Below are positions 24,895-32,552 of a stretch of 64,000 bases of DNA, one piece after another. The notes under the pieces were generated by a model, which ran no database searches, was not told where the DNA came from, and saw only the letters and a program-made list of their open reading frames with translations. The stretch lies in assembly GCA_034667465.1 (NCBI GenBank), contig JAXDJV010000013.1, positions 1 to 64,000 of the forward strand, given 5' to 3'. Numbering within the stretch: the stretch's first letter is position 1; each line of letters starts with the position of its first letter. A program made the translations under genes and the position numbers. Origin of the DNA: JAOBAU01 sp034667465 (lineage in GTDB: Bacteria > Acidobacteriota > Thermoanaerobaculia > Gp7-AA8).

Positions 24895-26850
24895 TTAATC
24901 CTCCATCCGAGCTTCGCCGCGCGGAGCCGGTCCGCGAAGCGGCGTGGCGGCCGCGGCGGCGCGCACCATCGGAGCATCGGCGCGCACGAGCAGCAGCGGT
25001 TCCGGATACGCAATCGTCGCTTCCATCTGCAGCACGGCATCGCTGATCGACCGCGCATCGCACGGCAGCCCGGTGTAGTGCAGCACTTTGCGGATCTTGT
25101 CCTGCATCCGGCCGAGGTCGAGCCGCAGCAGATCGCCCATCTGGCCGTCGCGGTTTTGTTCGACGACGTAAATGCGATCGTGCGTGGCGACGAAGTCGCG
25201 CACCTCTTCGGTGAACGGATACGCGCGCAGCCGCAGATAGCTCGTCTCGACGCCACGCTCGCTGCGCAGCTGATGACGCGCTTCTTCGAGCGCGAAGTCG
25301 GTGGTGCCGAATGCGATCAGGCCGATCTTCGCGCCGTCGCGCACGTCGACTTTCGGCTTTGGCACGTACTGCTTCGCCGTCTCGAGTTTCTTCGCGAGCC
25401 GATCGACGGTCGCTTTGTAATCCTGCGGACGTTCGGAGTAACGCGCCTGCGAGTCGTGGCCGGAACCGCGCGTGAAGTACGACGCGTCCTGATGATCGGT
25501 GCCGGGAAGCGTGCGGTACGGGATTCCGTCGCCATCGACGTCGGCGTAGCGTCCCCACTTTCCGCCGAGCTCGTCGAGTTTTTCTTTCGACAGCACCTTG
25601 CCGCGCTTGATCGGTTTCTCGGGATACGGGAACGGATCGGACATCCAGTTGTTCATGCCGAGGTCGAGATCGGAGAGGACGAAGATCGGAGTTTGGAACT
25701 GCTCGGCGAGATCGAGTGCGTCGCCGGCGAATTCGAAACATTCGGCGACGCTGCCGGGGATGAGCGCGATGTGCTGCGTGTCGCCGTGCGAGAGCGTGAT
25801 CGCTTCGAGGATGTCGCCCTGCGCGGTGCGAGTCGGCAGTCCGGTCGACGGACCGACGCGCTGAATGTCCCAGATGACGCCGGGCAGTTCCGCGAAGTAG
25901 CCGAGGCCGACGAATTCGGCCATCAGCGAGACGCCGGGACCGGAGGTCGACGTCATCGACCGCGCGCCCGCCCATCCCGCTCCAAGCACCATCCCGACCG
26001 CCGCCAGTTCATCCTCGGCCTGCACGACCGCGAACGTCGCTTTGTCGTTTTCGATGCGGTACTCGCGCAGATATTCGATCAGCGATTCGCAAAGCGATGA
26101 CGACGGCGTGATCGGATACCAGGTGACGACGGTGACGCCGCCGAACATCGCGCCGATCGCGGCCGCCGCGTTGCCGTCGATGATGATCTTGCCGGCGGTA
26201 GCGTTCATCCGCTCGATGCGATAACGCGTTTGCTTCGAGAGATGCGTAGCGGCGTATTCGATCCCTTTGTCGATGGCGTTGACGTTCGGATCGATCGCTT
26301 TCTGTTTGCCTTTGAACTGCTTCGTGATCGCGGCGACGATCTCGGCGCGATCGATGCCGATCAGCTCCGCGACGATGCCGACGTAGATCATGTTCGTCAG
26401 CAGTTTGCGGAGGCGCGAGTCGGTCGAGACTTCGCCGGCGAGCTTCGCAAACGGCACTTCGAAGAACGCGACGTCCTCTCGATACTGTTTGCAGTTGAGC
26501 GGCGCGTCATAGATGCACATCGCGCCGGGCGGGAGACCTTCGACGTCTTCCCTGGCGGTCTGCACGTTCATGCAGATCATCAGGTCGACCTCTTTTTTGC
26601 GGGCGATCCAGCCGTCTTTGTTTGCGCGAATCGTGAACCAGGTGGGAAGGCCGGCGATGTTCGACGGGAACATGTTCTTCCCGCTGACCGGAACGCCCAT
26701 CTGGAAGATGGAGCGCATCAATACGTTGTTCGATGACTGCGAGCCGGAGCCGTTGACCGTTGCGACGTGAATGGTCAAGTCGTTGACGATCGGTTCCTGG
26801 CCTTCGGCCGGTGCTTCAAGGACGGCCGAATCGGTTTGGGTGTCAGACAC
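24895..26850 (-). CDS. korA: 2-oxoacid:ferredoxin oxidoreductase alpha subunit with fused gamma domain
   Basis: 651 residues. The N-terminal 200 are the gamma domain (VNGSGSQSSNNVLMRSIFQM, then GKNMFPSNIAG). The rest is the alpha/pyrimidine-binding part (WYPITPSSSLCESL, TSTSGPGVSLMAEFVGLGYF, RVGPSTGLPTRTAQGD). The gamma-alpha fusion is usual in this two-subunit Kor form. GTG start at 26850 has an AGGAG ribosome site 7 nt upstream; upstream frame is not protein-like. A TACAAT box at 26911 implies a leader of about 55 nt. The enzyme would couple the TCA cycle to ferredoxin; no ferredoxin gene is adjacent. Confidence 0.9.
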   Translation of the reverse strand: MSDTQTDSAVLEAPAEGQEPIVNDLTIHVATVNGSGSQSSNNVLMRSIFQMGVPVSGKNMFPSNIAGLPTWFTIRANKDGWIARKKEVDLMICMNVQTAREDVEGLPPGAMCIYDAPLNCKQYREDVAFFEVPFAKLAGEVSTDSRLRKLLTNMIYVGIVAELIGIDRAEIVAAITKQFKGKQKAIDPNVNAIDKGIEYAATHLSKQTRYRIERMNATAGKIIIDGNAAAAIGAMFGGVTVVTWYPITPSSSLCESLIEYLREYRIENDKATFAVVQAEDELAAVGMVLGAGWAGARSMTSTSGPGVSLMAEFVGLGYFAELPGVIWDIQRVGPSTGLPTRTAQGDILEAITLSHGDTQHIALIPGSVAECFEFAGDALDLAEQFQTPIFVLSDLDLGMNNWMSDPFPYPEKPIKRGKVLSKEKLDELGGKWGRYADVDGDGIPYRTLPGTDHQDASYFTRGSGHDSQARYSERPQDYKATVDRLAKKLETAKQYVPKPKVDVRDGAKIGLIAFGTTDFALEEARHQLRSERGVETSYLRLRAYPFTEEVRDFVATHDRIYVVEQNRDGQMGDLLRLDLGRMQDKIRKVLHYTGLPCDARSISDAVLQMEATIAYPEPLLLVRADAPMVRAAAAATPLRGPAPRGEARMED

Positions 26851-26864
26851 GCTGAGTCTCCTAT

Positions 26865-26881
26865 GGTTGGAGGTTGGAGGT
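26865..26881. repeat. GGTTGGA tandem heptad (single arm)
   Basis: GGTTGGAGGTTGGAGGT is two copies of a 7-nt unit plus a partial third, in the korA leader. It resembles one arm of the heptad-based inverted repeats elsewhere in the window, but no matching CCTCCAA arm is present. Confidence 0.5.
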
Positions 26882-26910
26882 CGGGCTGATTCCGTTTTCG
26901 AGTGCGGGCA

Positions 26911-26916
26911 ATTGTA
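26911..26916 (-). promoter_or_regulatory. -10 box TACAAT of korAB
   Basis: Minus-strand TACAAT about 60 nt before the korA GTG, back-to-back with the plsC box 6 bp away. No good -35 is visible. Confidence 0.4.
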
Positions 26917-26922
26917 CGCCGC

Positions 26923-26928
26923 TATCAT
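26923..26928 (+). promoter_or_regulatory. -10 box TATCAT of plsC
   Basis: TATCAT ends 7 nt before the ATG at 26936. An earlier ATG (26927) lies inside this box and so would not be in the transcript. Confidence 0.5.
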
Positions 26929-26935
26929 GTTGCCG

Positions 26936-27649
26936 ATGCTGCGCACCATCTTTGCCGCGTTCGTCGCGGTGCTCGTCACGCTGCCGGTCGCGTTCTGCGT
27001 GATCGTCGTGTCGCTCTTCAGCTCGTCAGCGCCGATGATCGACTCGCTGATTCGCTTCTGGGCGCGGATGCTTTTGCGCGCCGCCGGCGTCGATCTCCAT
27101 CTCCATGGCGGCGAAACGATCGACTGGTCGCAGCGCTACGTGCTGGTGCCGAATCACTACTCGTACTACGACATCCCGTGCGTGCTCGCGGCGATCGAAC
27201 ATCCGATCCGCTTCATGGCCAAAGCGAGTCTCTTCCGCATCCCGATGTTCGGCTGGGCCATCGGCCGCGCCGGATTCATTCCGGTCGATCGCAAGGACCG
27301 CAGCAAAGCATCGAGGTCGTTCGGCATGGCGGCGGAACGAATCCGCAAACAAAACTCGATCGTGATCTTTCCGGAAGGCGGCCGCACCGCCACGCGCGAG
27401 CTGCGCGAGTTCCAGCGCGGCGCGTTTCTCCTCGCGAAGAAGTCGGGACTGCCGCTGCTTCCGGTCGCGATCGACGGCACATACGACGTCTTCCGCGTCG
27501 GCGCAAAGCGCGTCACGCCGGGGCGCGTGACGGTGAGACTCGGCACGCCGATCGATCCATCGACGTTCAGCGTGCGCGACAAAGACGCGCTGTCGAACGC
27601 GGCACGCTCACAGGTGGAAGCGCTGCTGTTCAAACCTGCAGCGTCTTAA
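26936..27649 (+). CDS. plsC: 1-acyl-sn-glycerol-3-phosphate acyltransferase
   Basis: 237 residues. It acylates lysophosphatidic acid in the inner membrane during phospholipid synthesis. An N-terminal membrane segment (FAAFVAVLVTLPVAFCVIVV) is followed by the catalytic HX4D as NHYSYYD (about residue 67), block II RFMAKASLFRIPMFGWAIGR, and the substrate motif FPEGGRTATREL. ATG 26936 is preferred because the in-frame ATG at 26927 is inside the -10 box; the difference is three residues. Its stop shares TTAA with the convergent DUF2059 gene. Confidence 0.88.
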   Translation: MLRTIFAAFVAVLVTLPVAFCVIVVSLFSSSAPMIDSLIRFWARMLLRAAGVDLHLHGGETIDWSQRYVLVPNHYSYYDIPCVLAAIEHPIRFMAKASLFRIPMFGWAIGRAGFIPVDRKDRSKASRSFGMAAERIRKQNSIVIFPEGGRTATRELREFQRGAFLLAKKSGLPLLPVAIDGTYDVFRVGAKRVTPGRVTVRLGTPIDPSTFSVRDKDALSNAARSQVEALLFKPAAS

Positions 27650-28563
27650 TTCTTCGGCGCTCCCGGCTCTTTCTGCGCGTCCGCCGGAATCTGCACGAAC
27701 TGCCCGTCCTGATAAATGATGTCGGCGCCCGGCTTGTCCATGACGCGCATCTGCGCCTCGGCGGGCAGCGGTTCGATGAGACGGCTGCCGCCGTCGACGC
27801 TGCTGTCGCTGCCGCCGCTCACGAACCGATAGCGCGCGAGATCGGACGACACGAAGTATTCGTACTCGTTGCCCCATCCGTCCTTCTCCGGCATCGCGCG
27901 GATGTAGGTCGGCGAGAGGATGCCGCCGAGGTCTCGCATGCTCGACGCTTTCGGATAATGATTCTCGTCCGTTGCGTACGCCTCGGCTGCGGTCGCCATC
28001 GAACGGAGGTCGGCCATCGTCCGGCTGTACGGCGGCTTCTTTGCCTCTTCCTCTTTGGATATCTCTTCGCTGATGGTCTGACCGAGCTCCTGCAGGAGTC
28101 CCATCGTCTTCATCATCGAGCCGATCGTCAGCTCCGGCATCGCGCGCGCCATCTTCTGGCCTTCCTTCGTCTTGTAGAACGCGATCAGCGTGCGCAGCTC
28201 GTCGGCGCTGAACGTCTTCTCGAAGTACGGCACATACAGCTCGTCGCTGATCTTGTCGTAGTCGATGCGCGTGTAGAGCCGCTCGCGGAAGGCGTTCATC
28301 TGCGCGGTCTGCTTCGACCGCGCCGTTTCGAGCTCCTTCCGCTGTTCCTCCGTCAGATTCGCCGCCGGCTGCGCGAAATGCTCGGTGAGCCTGTCGAAGG
28401 TGACGTCGAGCAGCGACTGCGTGAACTGCTTCATGTCGATGACTTTCAGCAGCTCGTGCACGAGCTGCCGCTTTTCGGAGCGGCGATCGTTCGCTTCCTG
28501 CGTGATGGCGACGGGCGCGAGAACGGCGGTGAGCAGAATGACGAACAGAGCGAAGCGGCGCAT
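27646..28563 (-). CDS. Exported DUF2059 protein with GspG-like C-terminal domain
   Basis: 305 residues. A signal peptide (MRRFALFVILLTAVLAPVAI) is followed by a DUF2059-like helical domain (VIDMKQFTQSLLDVTFDRLT, FSADELRTLIAFYKTKEGQK). From about residue 175 there is a segment typical of the soluble part of type II secretion major pseudopilins (MADLRSMATAAEAYATDENH, YPKASSM, EKDGWGNEYEYFVSSD). The pilin transmembrane helix and prepilin cleavage site are absent, so it is not a pilin subunit. Function unknown. A TACACT box ends 6 nt before the ATG. Confidence 0.78.
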   Translation of the reverse strand: MRRFALFVILLTAVLAPVAITQEANDRRSEKRQLVHELLKVIDMKQFTQSLLDVTFDRLTEHFAQPAANLTEEQRKELETARSKQTAQMNAFRERLYTRIDYDKISDELYVPYFEKTFSADELRTLIAFYKTKEGQKMARAMPELTIGSMMKTMGLLQELGQTISEEISKEEEAKKPPYSRTMADLRSMATAAEAYATDENHYPKASSMRDLGGILSPTYIRAMPEKDGWGNEYEYFVSSDLARYRFVSGGSDSSVDGGSRLIEPLPAEAQMRVMDKPGADIIYQDGQFVQIPADAQKEPGAPKN

Positions 28564-28569
28564 CGCGCA

Positions 28570-28575
28570 AGTGTA
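28570..28575 (-). promoter_or_regulatory. -10 box TACACT of the DUF2059 gene
   Basis: Minus-strand TACACT ends 6 nt before the ATG at 28563, only a few bases from the selA stop on the same strand. Confidence 0.5.
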
Positions 28576-28580
28576 GCGGC

Positions 28581-29942
28581 TCAGGCGGCGCGCAGCGCAG
28601 CGGCGATCGTGGCGAGATCGGCATCGAGCAGTGTGCGCACTTCGAGCGTGAAGCGGTCGTTCTGCACGCGGCCGGCGATCGGCGGATCGTTCGTCAGGAA
28701 GCGGTCGTACAGCGCGGCGGCGTTGCCGGGAACTTCGATGGCGATCGATGGAATGGTCTCCGTCGGCGTCGTGCCGCCGCCGAGCGCGCATTGCGACTCG
28801 ACGATCGAACAGCGCGTTCCTGCGATGAGCGATTGCGCGCGTTCACGCAACGCATCGATCGGCGTCGCCAGCATCCGATAGATCGGCACATCCGTTTCGT
28901 GGCGACCGACGGCGAATGCGCGCAGCGTCTCTGCGATCACCGCGTAGCTTTCTTTTCCGGCGCGAAGTGCGCGCATCAGCGGATGTTTGCGAACGCGCGC
29001 GACGAACGCCTCGCTGCCGAGGATCAGGCCGCCCTGCGTCGCGCCAATCAGCTTGTCGGTCGAGCAGGTGACGACGTCGACGCCCTTCGCGAGCAGCTGG
29101 CGGACCGTATCGTGCGGCGCGAATCCGTACGGCGCGAGATCGACGACGCGGCCGCTTCCTTCATCGAACAGCAGCGGCACTTTCTTCGTCCGCGCAACGC
29201 TCACCATCTCCTCAATCGACGGCGTTTCGGTGAATCCGACAATGTCGAAGTTCGAGCGATGGACGCGCAGCATCGCCGCGGTCTTCTTCGTCACCGCCTC
29301 GGCGTAATCGCTCGCGCGCGTTCGATTGGTCGTCCCGACTTCGCGCAGCTTTGCGCCGCCCTGTTCGATCACGTCGGGCACGCGGAACGCGCCGCCGATC
29401 TCGACCAGCTCGCCGCGCGAGACGAGCACTTCGCGTCCCGAGGCGACCGCCGCCAGGAGCAGCAGCGTTCCGGCGGCGTTGTTGTTCGTCAGCACGGCCG
29501 CTTCGCTGCCGAAGAGCGTGTAACAGAGCGAGGCCAGATGCTCGTCGCGCCTGCCGCGCTCGCCCTGTTCGAGATCGAATTCGAGATTCGAGTAGCCGGT
29601 GACGACGTCGCCGGCGCGCTGCAGGAGCGCCGGATCGATCGGCGAACGGCCGAGGTTGGTGTGGATGATCACGCCGGTGGCGTTGATCACGCGGCGGAGC
29701 GTTGAGGCGGTCGCGAACGACAGCGAGCCGCGCACGGCGCTCAGCGCGTCGACTTCGCGATACGCATCGCGGTTCGCGCGGACGACCGAGAGGTGCTCTA
29801 CGACGGCGTCCTTCACCCGTCCGCGCCCGAAAGAATCGACGAGCGGCGCGAAAGATTCGGCGCTCAGAATCCGTTCGACAGAAGGGATCGCGCGGAGCGT
29901 CTCCGCGTCGGAATCTCCTGTGCTGGCAACGGTTTTACGCAT
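28581..29942 (-). CDS. selA: L-seryl-tRNA(Sec) selenium transferase
   Basis: 453-residue PLP enzyme that converts seryl-tRNA(Sec) to selenocysteinyl-tRNA(Sec) using selenophosphate. Seen: INATGVIIHTNLGRSPI, the fold-type I core LTNNNAAGTLLLLAAVASGR, and the PLP lysine in CSTDKLIGATQGG. Length matches the family. Its presence implies that this organism makes selenoproteins, but selB, selC and selD are not in the window. ATG 29942 is divergent from the MXAN_5187-type gene (33 bp). Confidence 0.93.
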   Translation of the reverse strand: MRKTVASTGDSDAETLRAIPSVERILSAESFAPLVDSFGRGRVKDAVVEHLSVVRANRDAYREVDALSAVRGSLSFATASTLRRVINATGVIIHTNLGRSPIDPALLQRAGDVVTGYSNLEFDLEQGERGRRDEHLASLCYTLFGSEAAVLTNNNAAGTLLLLAAVASGREVLVSRGELVEIGGAFRVPDVIEQGGAKLREVGTTNRTRASDYAEAVTKKTAAMLRVHRSNFDIVGFTETPSIEEMVSVARTKKVPLLFDEGSGRVVDLAPYGFAPHDTVRQLLAKGVDVVTCSTDKLIGATQGGLILGSEAFVARVRKHPLMRALRAGKESYAVIAETLRAFAVGRHETDVPIYRMLATPIDALRERAQSLIAGTRCSIVESQCALGGGTTPTETIPSIAIEVPGNAAALYDRFLTNDPPIAGRVQNDRFTLEVRTLLDADLATIAAALRAA

Positions 29943-29960
29943 GGCACCGAACGCGCGTAT

Positions 29961-29966
29961 TGTAAC
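29961..29966 (+). promoter_or_regulatory. Weak -10-like TGTAAC before the MXAN_5187-type gene
   Basis: TGTAAC ends 9 nt before the GTG at 29976. The match to TANNNT is imperfect. Confidence 0.3.
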
Positions 29967-29975
29967 GGCCACCTC

Positions 29976-30575
29976 GTGATCAAACAGGACGACGAGCTCG
30001 ACAAACTCGAAGAAGACCTTCGGCGGCTGAAGAACAAGTACGACCAGTTCTTCGCCGGCATCCAGAAAGCACCGCCACTGCACGACCGGCGGCAGGTCGA
30101 GGTCTACGTCCACGAACTGCTCAAGCTGAAGATGCGCGACAACGCCCGCCGCTTCCGTTTCAATCAGCTCGTCAGCCGGATGAACCAGCTGCGCGAGTTG
30201 TGGGGCCGGAAGATGCGCGAGCGCGAGGAAGGTCCGATGGACTTCCGTCGCCGCCAGGCGGTGATGGCGGGACCGGTCGAGCCGCCTCCGCCGCCGCCAC
30301 GTGCGCCGGAGCGCGTAACGTCCACGGCTGCCGATCCGTATGTACGAATGGCGCCGGGCTCGAACGGCGAAGAGATGAAGCGGCTCTACGACGAGATTCA
30401 GAAAGAACATCTGAAACAGGGAAAGCAGCCAAACATGACGTTCGAACAGCTCTCGGCGATGATCCAGAAGCAGTCGGAAGTCGTCCGAACCCGCTACCAG
30501 GTGAACACGGTCGCCTTCCGCGTCGAGACGGTCGACGGCAAGGTGAAGTTGAAAGCGAAACCAATTCAGGACTGA
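29976..30575 (+). CDS. MXAN_5187 C-terminal-domain protein
   Basis: 199 residues, cytoplasmic, highly charged. Residues 5-75 match the family first named in Myxococcus (LDKLEEDLRRLKNKYDQFFA, then RFRFNQLVSRMNQLRELWGR). A Pro-rich linker (PPPPPPRAPE) is followed by a second helical part to the end (MTFEQLSAMIQKQSEVVRTR). Function unknown. GTG start; upstream frame is antisense to selA. It runs into the TPR lipoprotein gene with a 2-bp gap, so the pair is an operon. Confidence 0.75.
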   Translation: MIKQDDELDKLEEDLRRLKNKYDQFFAGIQKAPPLHDRRQVEVYVHELLKLKMRDNARRFRFNQLVSRMNQLRELWGRKMREREEGPMDFRRRQAVMAGPVEPPPPPPRAPERVTSTAADPYVRMAPGSNGEEMKRLYDEIQKEHLKQGKQPNMTFEQLSAMIQKQSEVVRTRYQVNTVAFRVETVDGKVKLKAKPIQD

Positions 30576-30577
30576 CG

Positions 30578-31315
30578 ATGAAACGACTGACTCTGCTTGC
30601 AATCGCGGCGACGGCGCTGGCCGGCTGCTCCATGACTCTGCACCGCAACTTCGACAACGCCTATTCGAAGGCGCCGTTTTACGCGAAGTATCTGAATCCG
30701 CCGGCGAGTCAGCTCGATGCGGCCATTCAGCGCGACCTCGATCAGCTTCGCGCCAATCCGCACTCCGCTCACGTGCATAACGATCTCGGCCAGCTGCTCG
30801 TGCAGAAGGGATTTCCGAAGGACGCCGAGGTCGAGTTCCATCGCGCGGTCGCGGACGACAAGAGGTTCTATCCCGCCTGGTACAACCTCGGGCTGCTGCA
30901 GTCGGCGCACGATGATTTCTCCGGCGCCCGCTCGTCGTTCAAAGAGACGGTCGATCTCAAGCCGGGTCACGCCAACGCGCTGTTCCAGCTGGGACTGATG
31001 GAAGAGCGTCGTCACAACAGCGACGCCGCCGTCCATTACTACGTGAAAGCGTTGTCGATCAATCATCAGCTGCTCGACGTGCGCGTGAATCCGCGCGTGC
31101 TCGACTCGAAGCTGATTCCGGTCGCGCTGATCGGGCTCTATCCGAGCGAGCACAACCGCGAATCGATGGCGTTCCAGGGAACGCCGCCGGGTTACGCGCA
31201 GCCGACCGCGGCGCCGGCAGTGTCGCCGCAGGCCGCACCGCAGAACATCGTGACGCCGTCAGCGCCGATCACGAGTCCGGCGATGCAGTCACCGCCACCA
31301 ACGCCCAAGCCATAA
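30578..31315 (+). CDS. TPR lipoprotein
   Basis: 245 residues. The lipobox LAGC gives a lipidated Cys 17. At least three TPR units follow (HVHNDLGQLLVQKGFPKDAE, PAWYNLGLLQSAHDDFSGAR, HANALFQLGLMEERRHNSDA). The last 40 residues are a disordered Pro/Ala/Ser tail. Probably anchored in the outer or inner membrane as an assembly scaffold. Co-transcribed with the preceding gene and ending at a GCATGAG repeat. Confidence 0.85.
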   Translation: MKRLTLLAIAATALAGCSMTLHRNFDNAYSKAPFYAKYLNPPASQLDAAIQRDLDQLRANPHSAHVHNDLGQLLVQKGFPKDAEVEFHRAVADDKRFYPAWYNLGLLQSAHDDFSGARSSFKETVDLKPGHANALFQLGLMEERRHNSDAAVHYYVKALSINHQLLDVRVNPRVLDSKLIPVALIGLYPSEHNRESMAFQGTPPGYAQPTAAPAVSPQAAPQNIVTPSAPITSPAMQSPPPTPKP

Positions 31316-31318
31316 CGC

Positions 31319-31380
31319 GGCATGAGTGACGAGGTATGAGTAAAGGCGGTTTTACTCATACCTCATAACCCATGCCTCAT
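31319..31380. repeat. GCATGAG-type inverted repeat (copy 1)
   Basis: A perfect 14-bp stem (GAGGTATGAGTAAA, 31331-31344; TTTACTCATACCTC, 31351-31364) with a 6-nt loop, flanked by outer arms GGCATGAG and CATGCCTCAT. It sits between the TPR lipoprotein stop and the aminotransferase promoter. Related copies are at 37453 and 63245. Confidence 0.9.
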
Positions 31381-31394
31381 CCCGCTCGCGCTGC

Positions 31395-31400
31395 TACAAT
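31395..31400 (+). promoter_or_regulatory. -10 box TACAAT of the aminotransferase operon
   Basis: TACAAT ends 9 nt before the TTG start at 31410, leaving no room for a leader. It supports the TTG start. Confidence 0.55.
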
Positions 31401-31409
31401 CCGCGCGCT

Positions 31410-32552
31410 TTGCGACATTCCAACCGTACCGAGCTCCTCGGATTCTCAGACATCGTCAAAATCCGCAACCGCGTCCTCGATATGCAGGCGCGCGGTGAGC
31501 GGGTGCTTCGCCTCGAAGGAGGCGAGCCGTACATGCCGACGCCGGCTTTCATCAAAGATGCGATGAAGGAAGCGCTCGACGCCAACCAGACGCGTTACGC
31601 GCCGTCGTCCGGCGTCCCGGAGCTCCTCGACGCCATCCGCGCGAAGCTCGCCGCGCGCAACGGCGTCGAAGGCGACGTCATCGTCACCTCCGGCGGCGCG
31701 CACGGACTCTTCTGCGCGTTCCAGGCGACCGTCAATCCGGGCGATGACGTGATGCTCTTCGCGCCGTGGTGGACGCCGATCCGCGATCAGGTTCACTACT
31801 GCGGCGGCGAGCTCGTTCGCGTTCCCTGGAGCGAAACGCGCGGCGTCGACGATCTCGGCGACACGCTCCGCTCGCACTTCACTGACAAGACTCGCGTCTT
31901 CTACGTCAACACGCCATCCAACCCGACCGGCGACGTGTTGTCGCGCGGCCAGCTCGAATCGATCGCGCGTTTCGCGATAAAGCACGACCTCATCGTCATC
32001 TCCGACGAAGCGTACGAAGATCTCGTCTATGACGGCGAGCACGTCTCGCTCGCATCGCTTCCCGGCATGCGCGAACGGACGATCAGCGTCTACACGCTGT
32101 CGAAAAGTTTCGCGATGACCGGCTGGCGCGTCGGCTATCTCGTCGCCGGCAATCTCTGGATGGACGCGCTGAAAAAGCTCGTCCTCAATTCGATCAACGG
32201 TGTCTCGACACCGTCGCAATTCGCAGCAGCCGCGGCTATTACCAACGGACGGCAATTCATCGATTCGATCGTTCCCGAATATCGCGAGCGCCGCGATCGC
32301 CTCGCGCGCGGACTGACCGGCGCCGGATTCCGCTGCGTGCCGCCGCACGGCGCGTTCTATCTCTTCGCCGACGCGCGCGAGCGGCTCGGCAACAATTCGT
32401 GGGAAGCGATGGAAACGCTGCTCGCTCGCACATCGATCGCCGCGGTGCCGGGCGTCGTCTTCGGTCCGGAAGGTGAAGGGTTTCTGCGGATGTCATTCTC
32501 GACGTCGATGGACGTGATCGATCAGGCTGTCGAGGCATTGAAGGCGTTATGA
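31410..32552 (+). CDS. Class I PLP-dependent aminotransferase
   Basis: 380 residues of the aspartate/aromatic aminotransferase group. Seen: LRLEGGEPYMPTPAFIKDAM near the N-terminus, NTPSNPTGDVLSRGQL, the DEAYEDLVY strand, the PLP lysine in YTLSKSFAMTGWRVGYL (about residue 231), and a late Arg in FLRMSFSTS. Amino donor and acceptor are not readable. TTG start fixed by the -10 box. The lysS ATG overlaps its stop (ATGA), so it heads an aminotransferase-lysS-permease-lipoprotein operon. Confidence 0.9.
   Translation: MRHSNRTELLGFSDIVKIRNRVLDMQARGERVLRLEGGEPYMPTPAFIKDAMKEALDANQTRYAPSSGVPELLDAIRAKLAARNGVEGDVIVTSGGAHGLFCAFQATVNPGDDVMLFAPWWTPIRDQVHYCGGELVRVPWSETRGVDDLGDTLRSHFTDKTRVFYVNTPSNPTGDVLSRGQLESIARFAIKHDLIVISDEAYEDLVYDGEHVSLASLPGMRERTISVYTLSKSFAMTGWRVGYLVAGNLWMDALKKLVLNSINGVSTPSQFAAAAAITNGRQFIDSIVPEYRERRDRLARGLTGAGFRCVPPHGAFYLFADARERLGNNSWEAMETLLARTSIAAVPGVVFGPEGEGFLRMSFSTSMDVIDQAVEALKAL

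Noticed and set aside
24007..26100. 697-residue open frame on the + strand across korB/korA
   Set aside because: It is antisense to two unmistakable genes, shows the Arg/His/Asp-rich composition of a shadow frame in GC-rich DNA, and has no domain.
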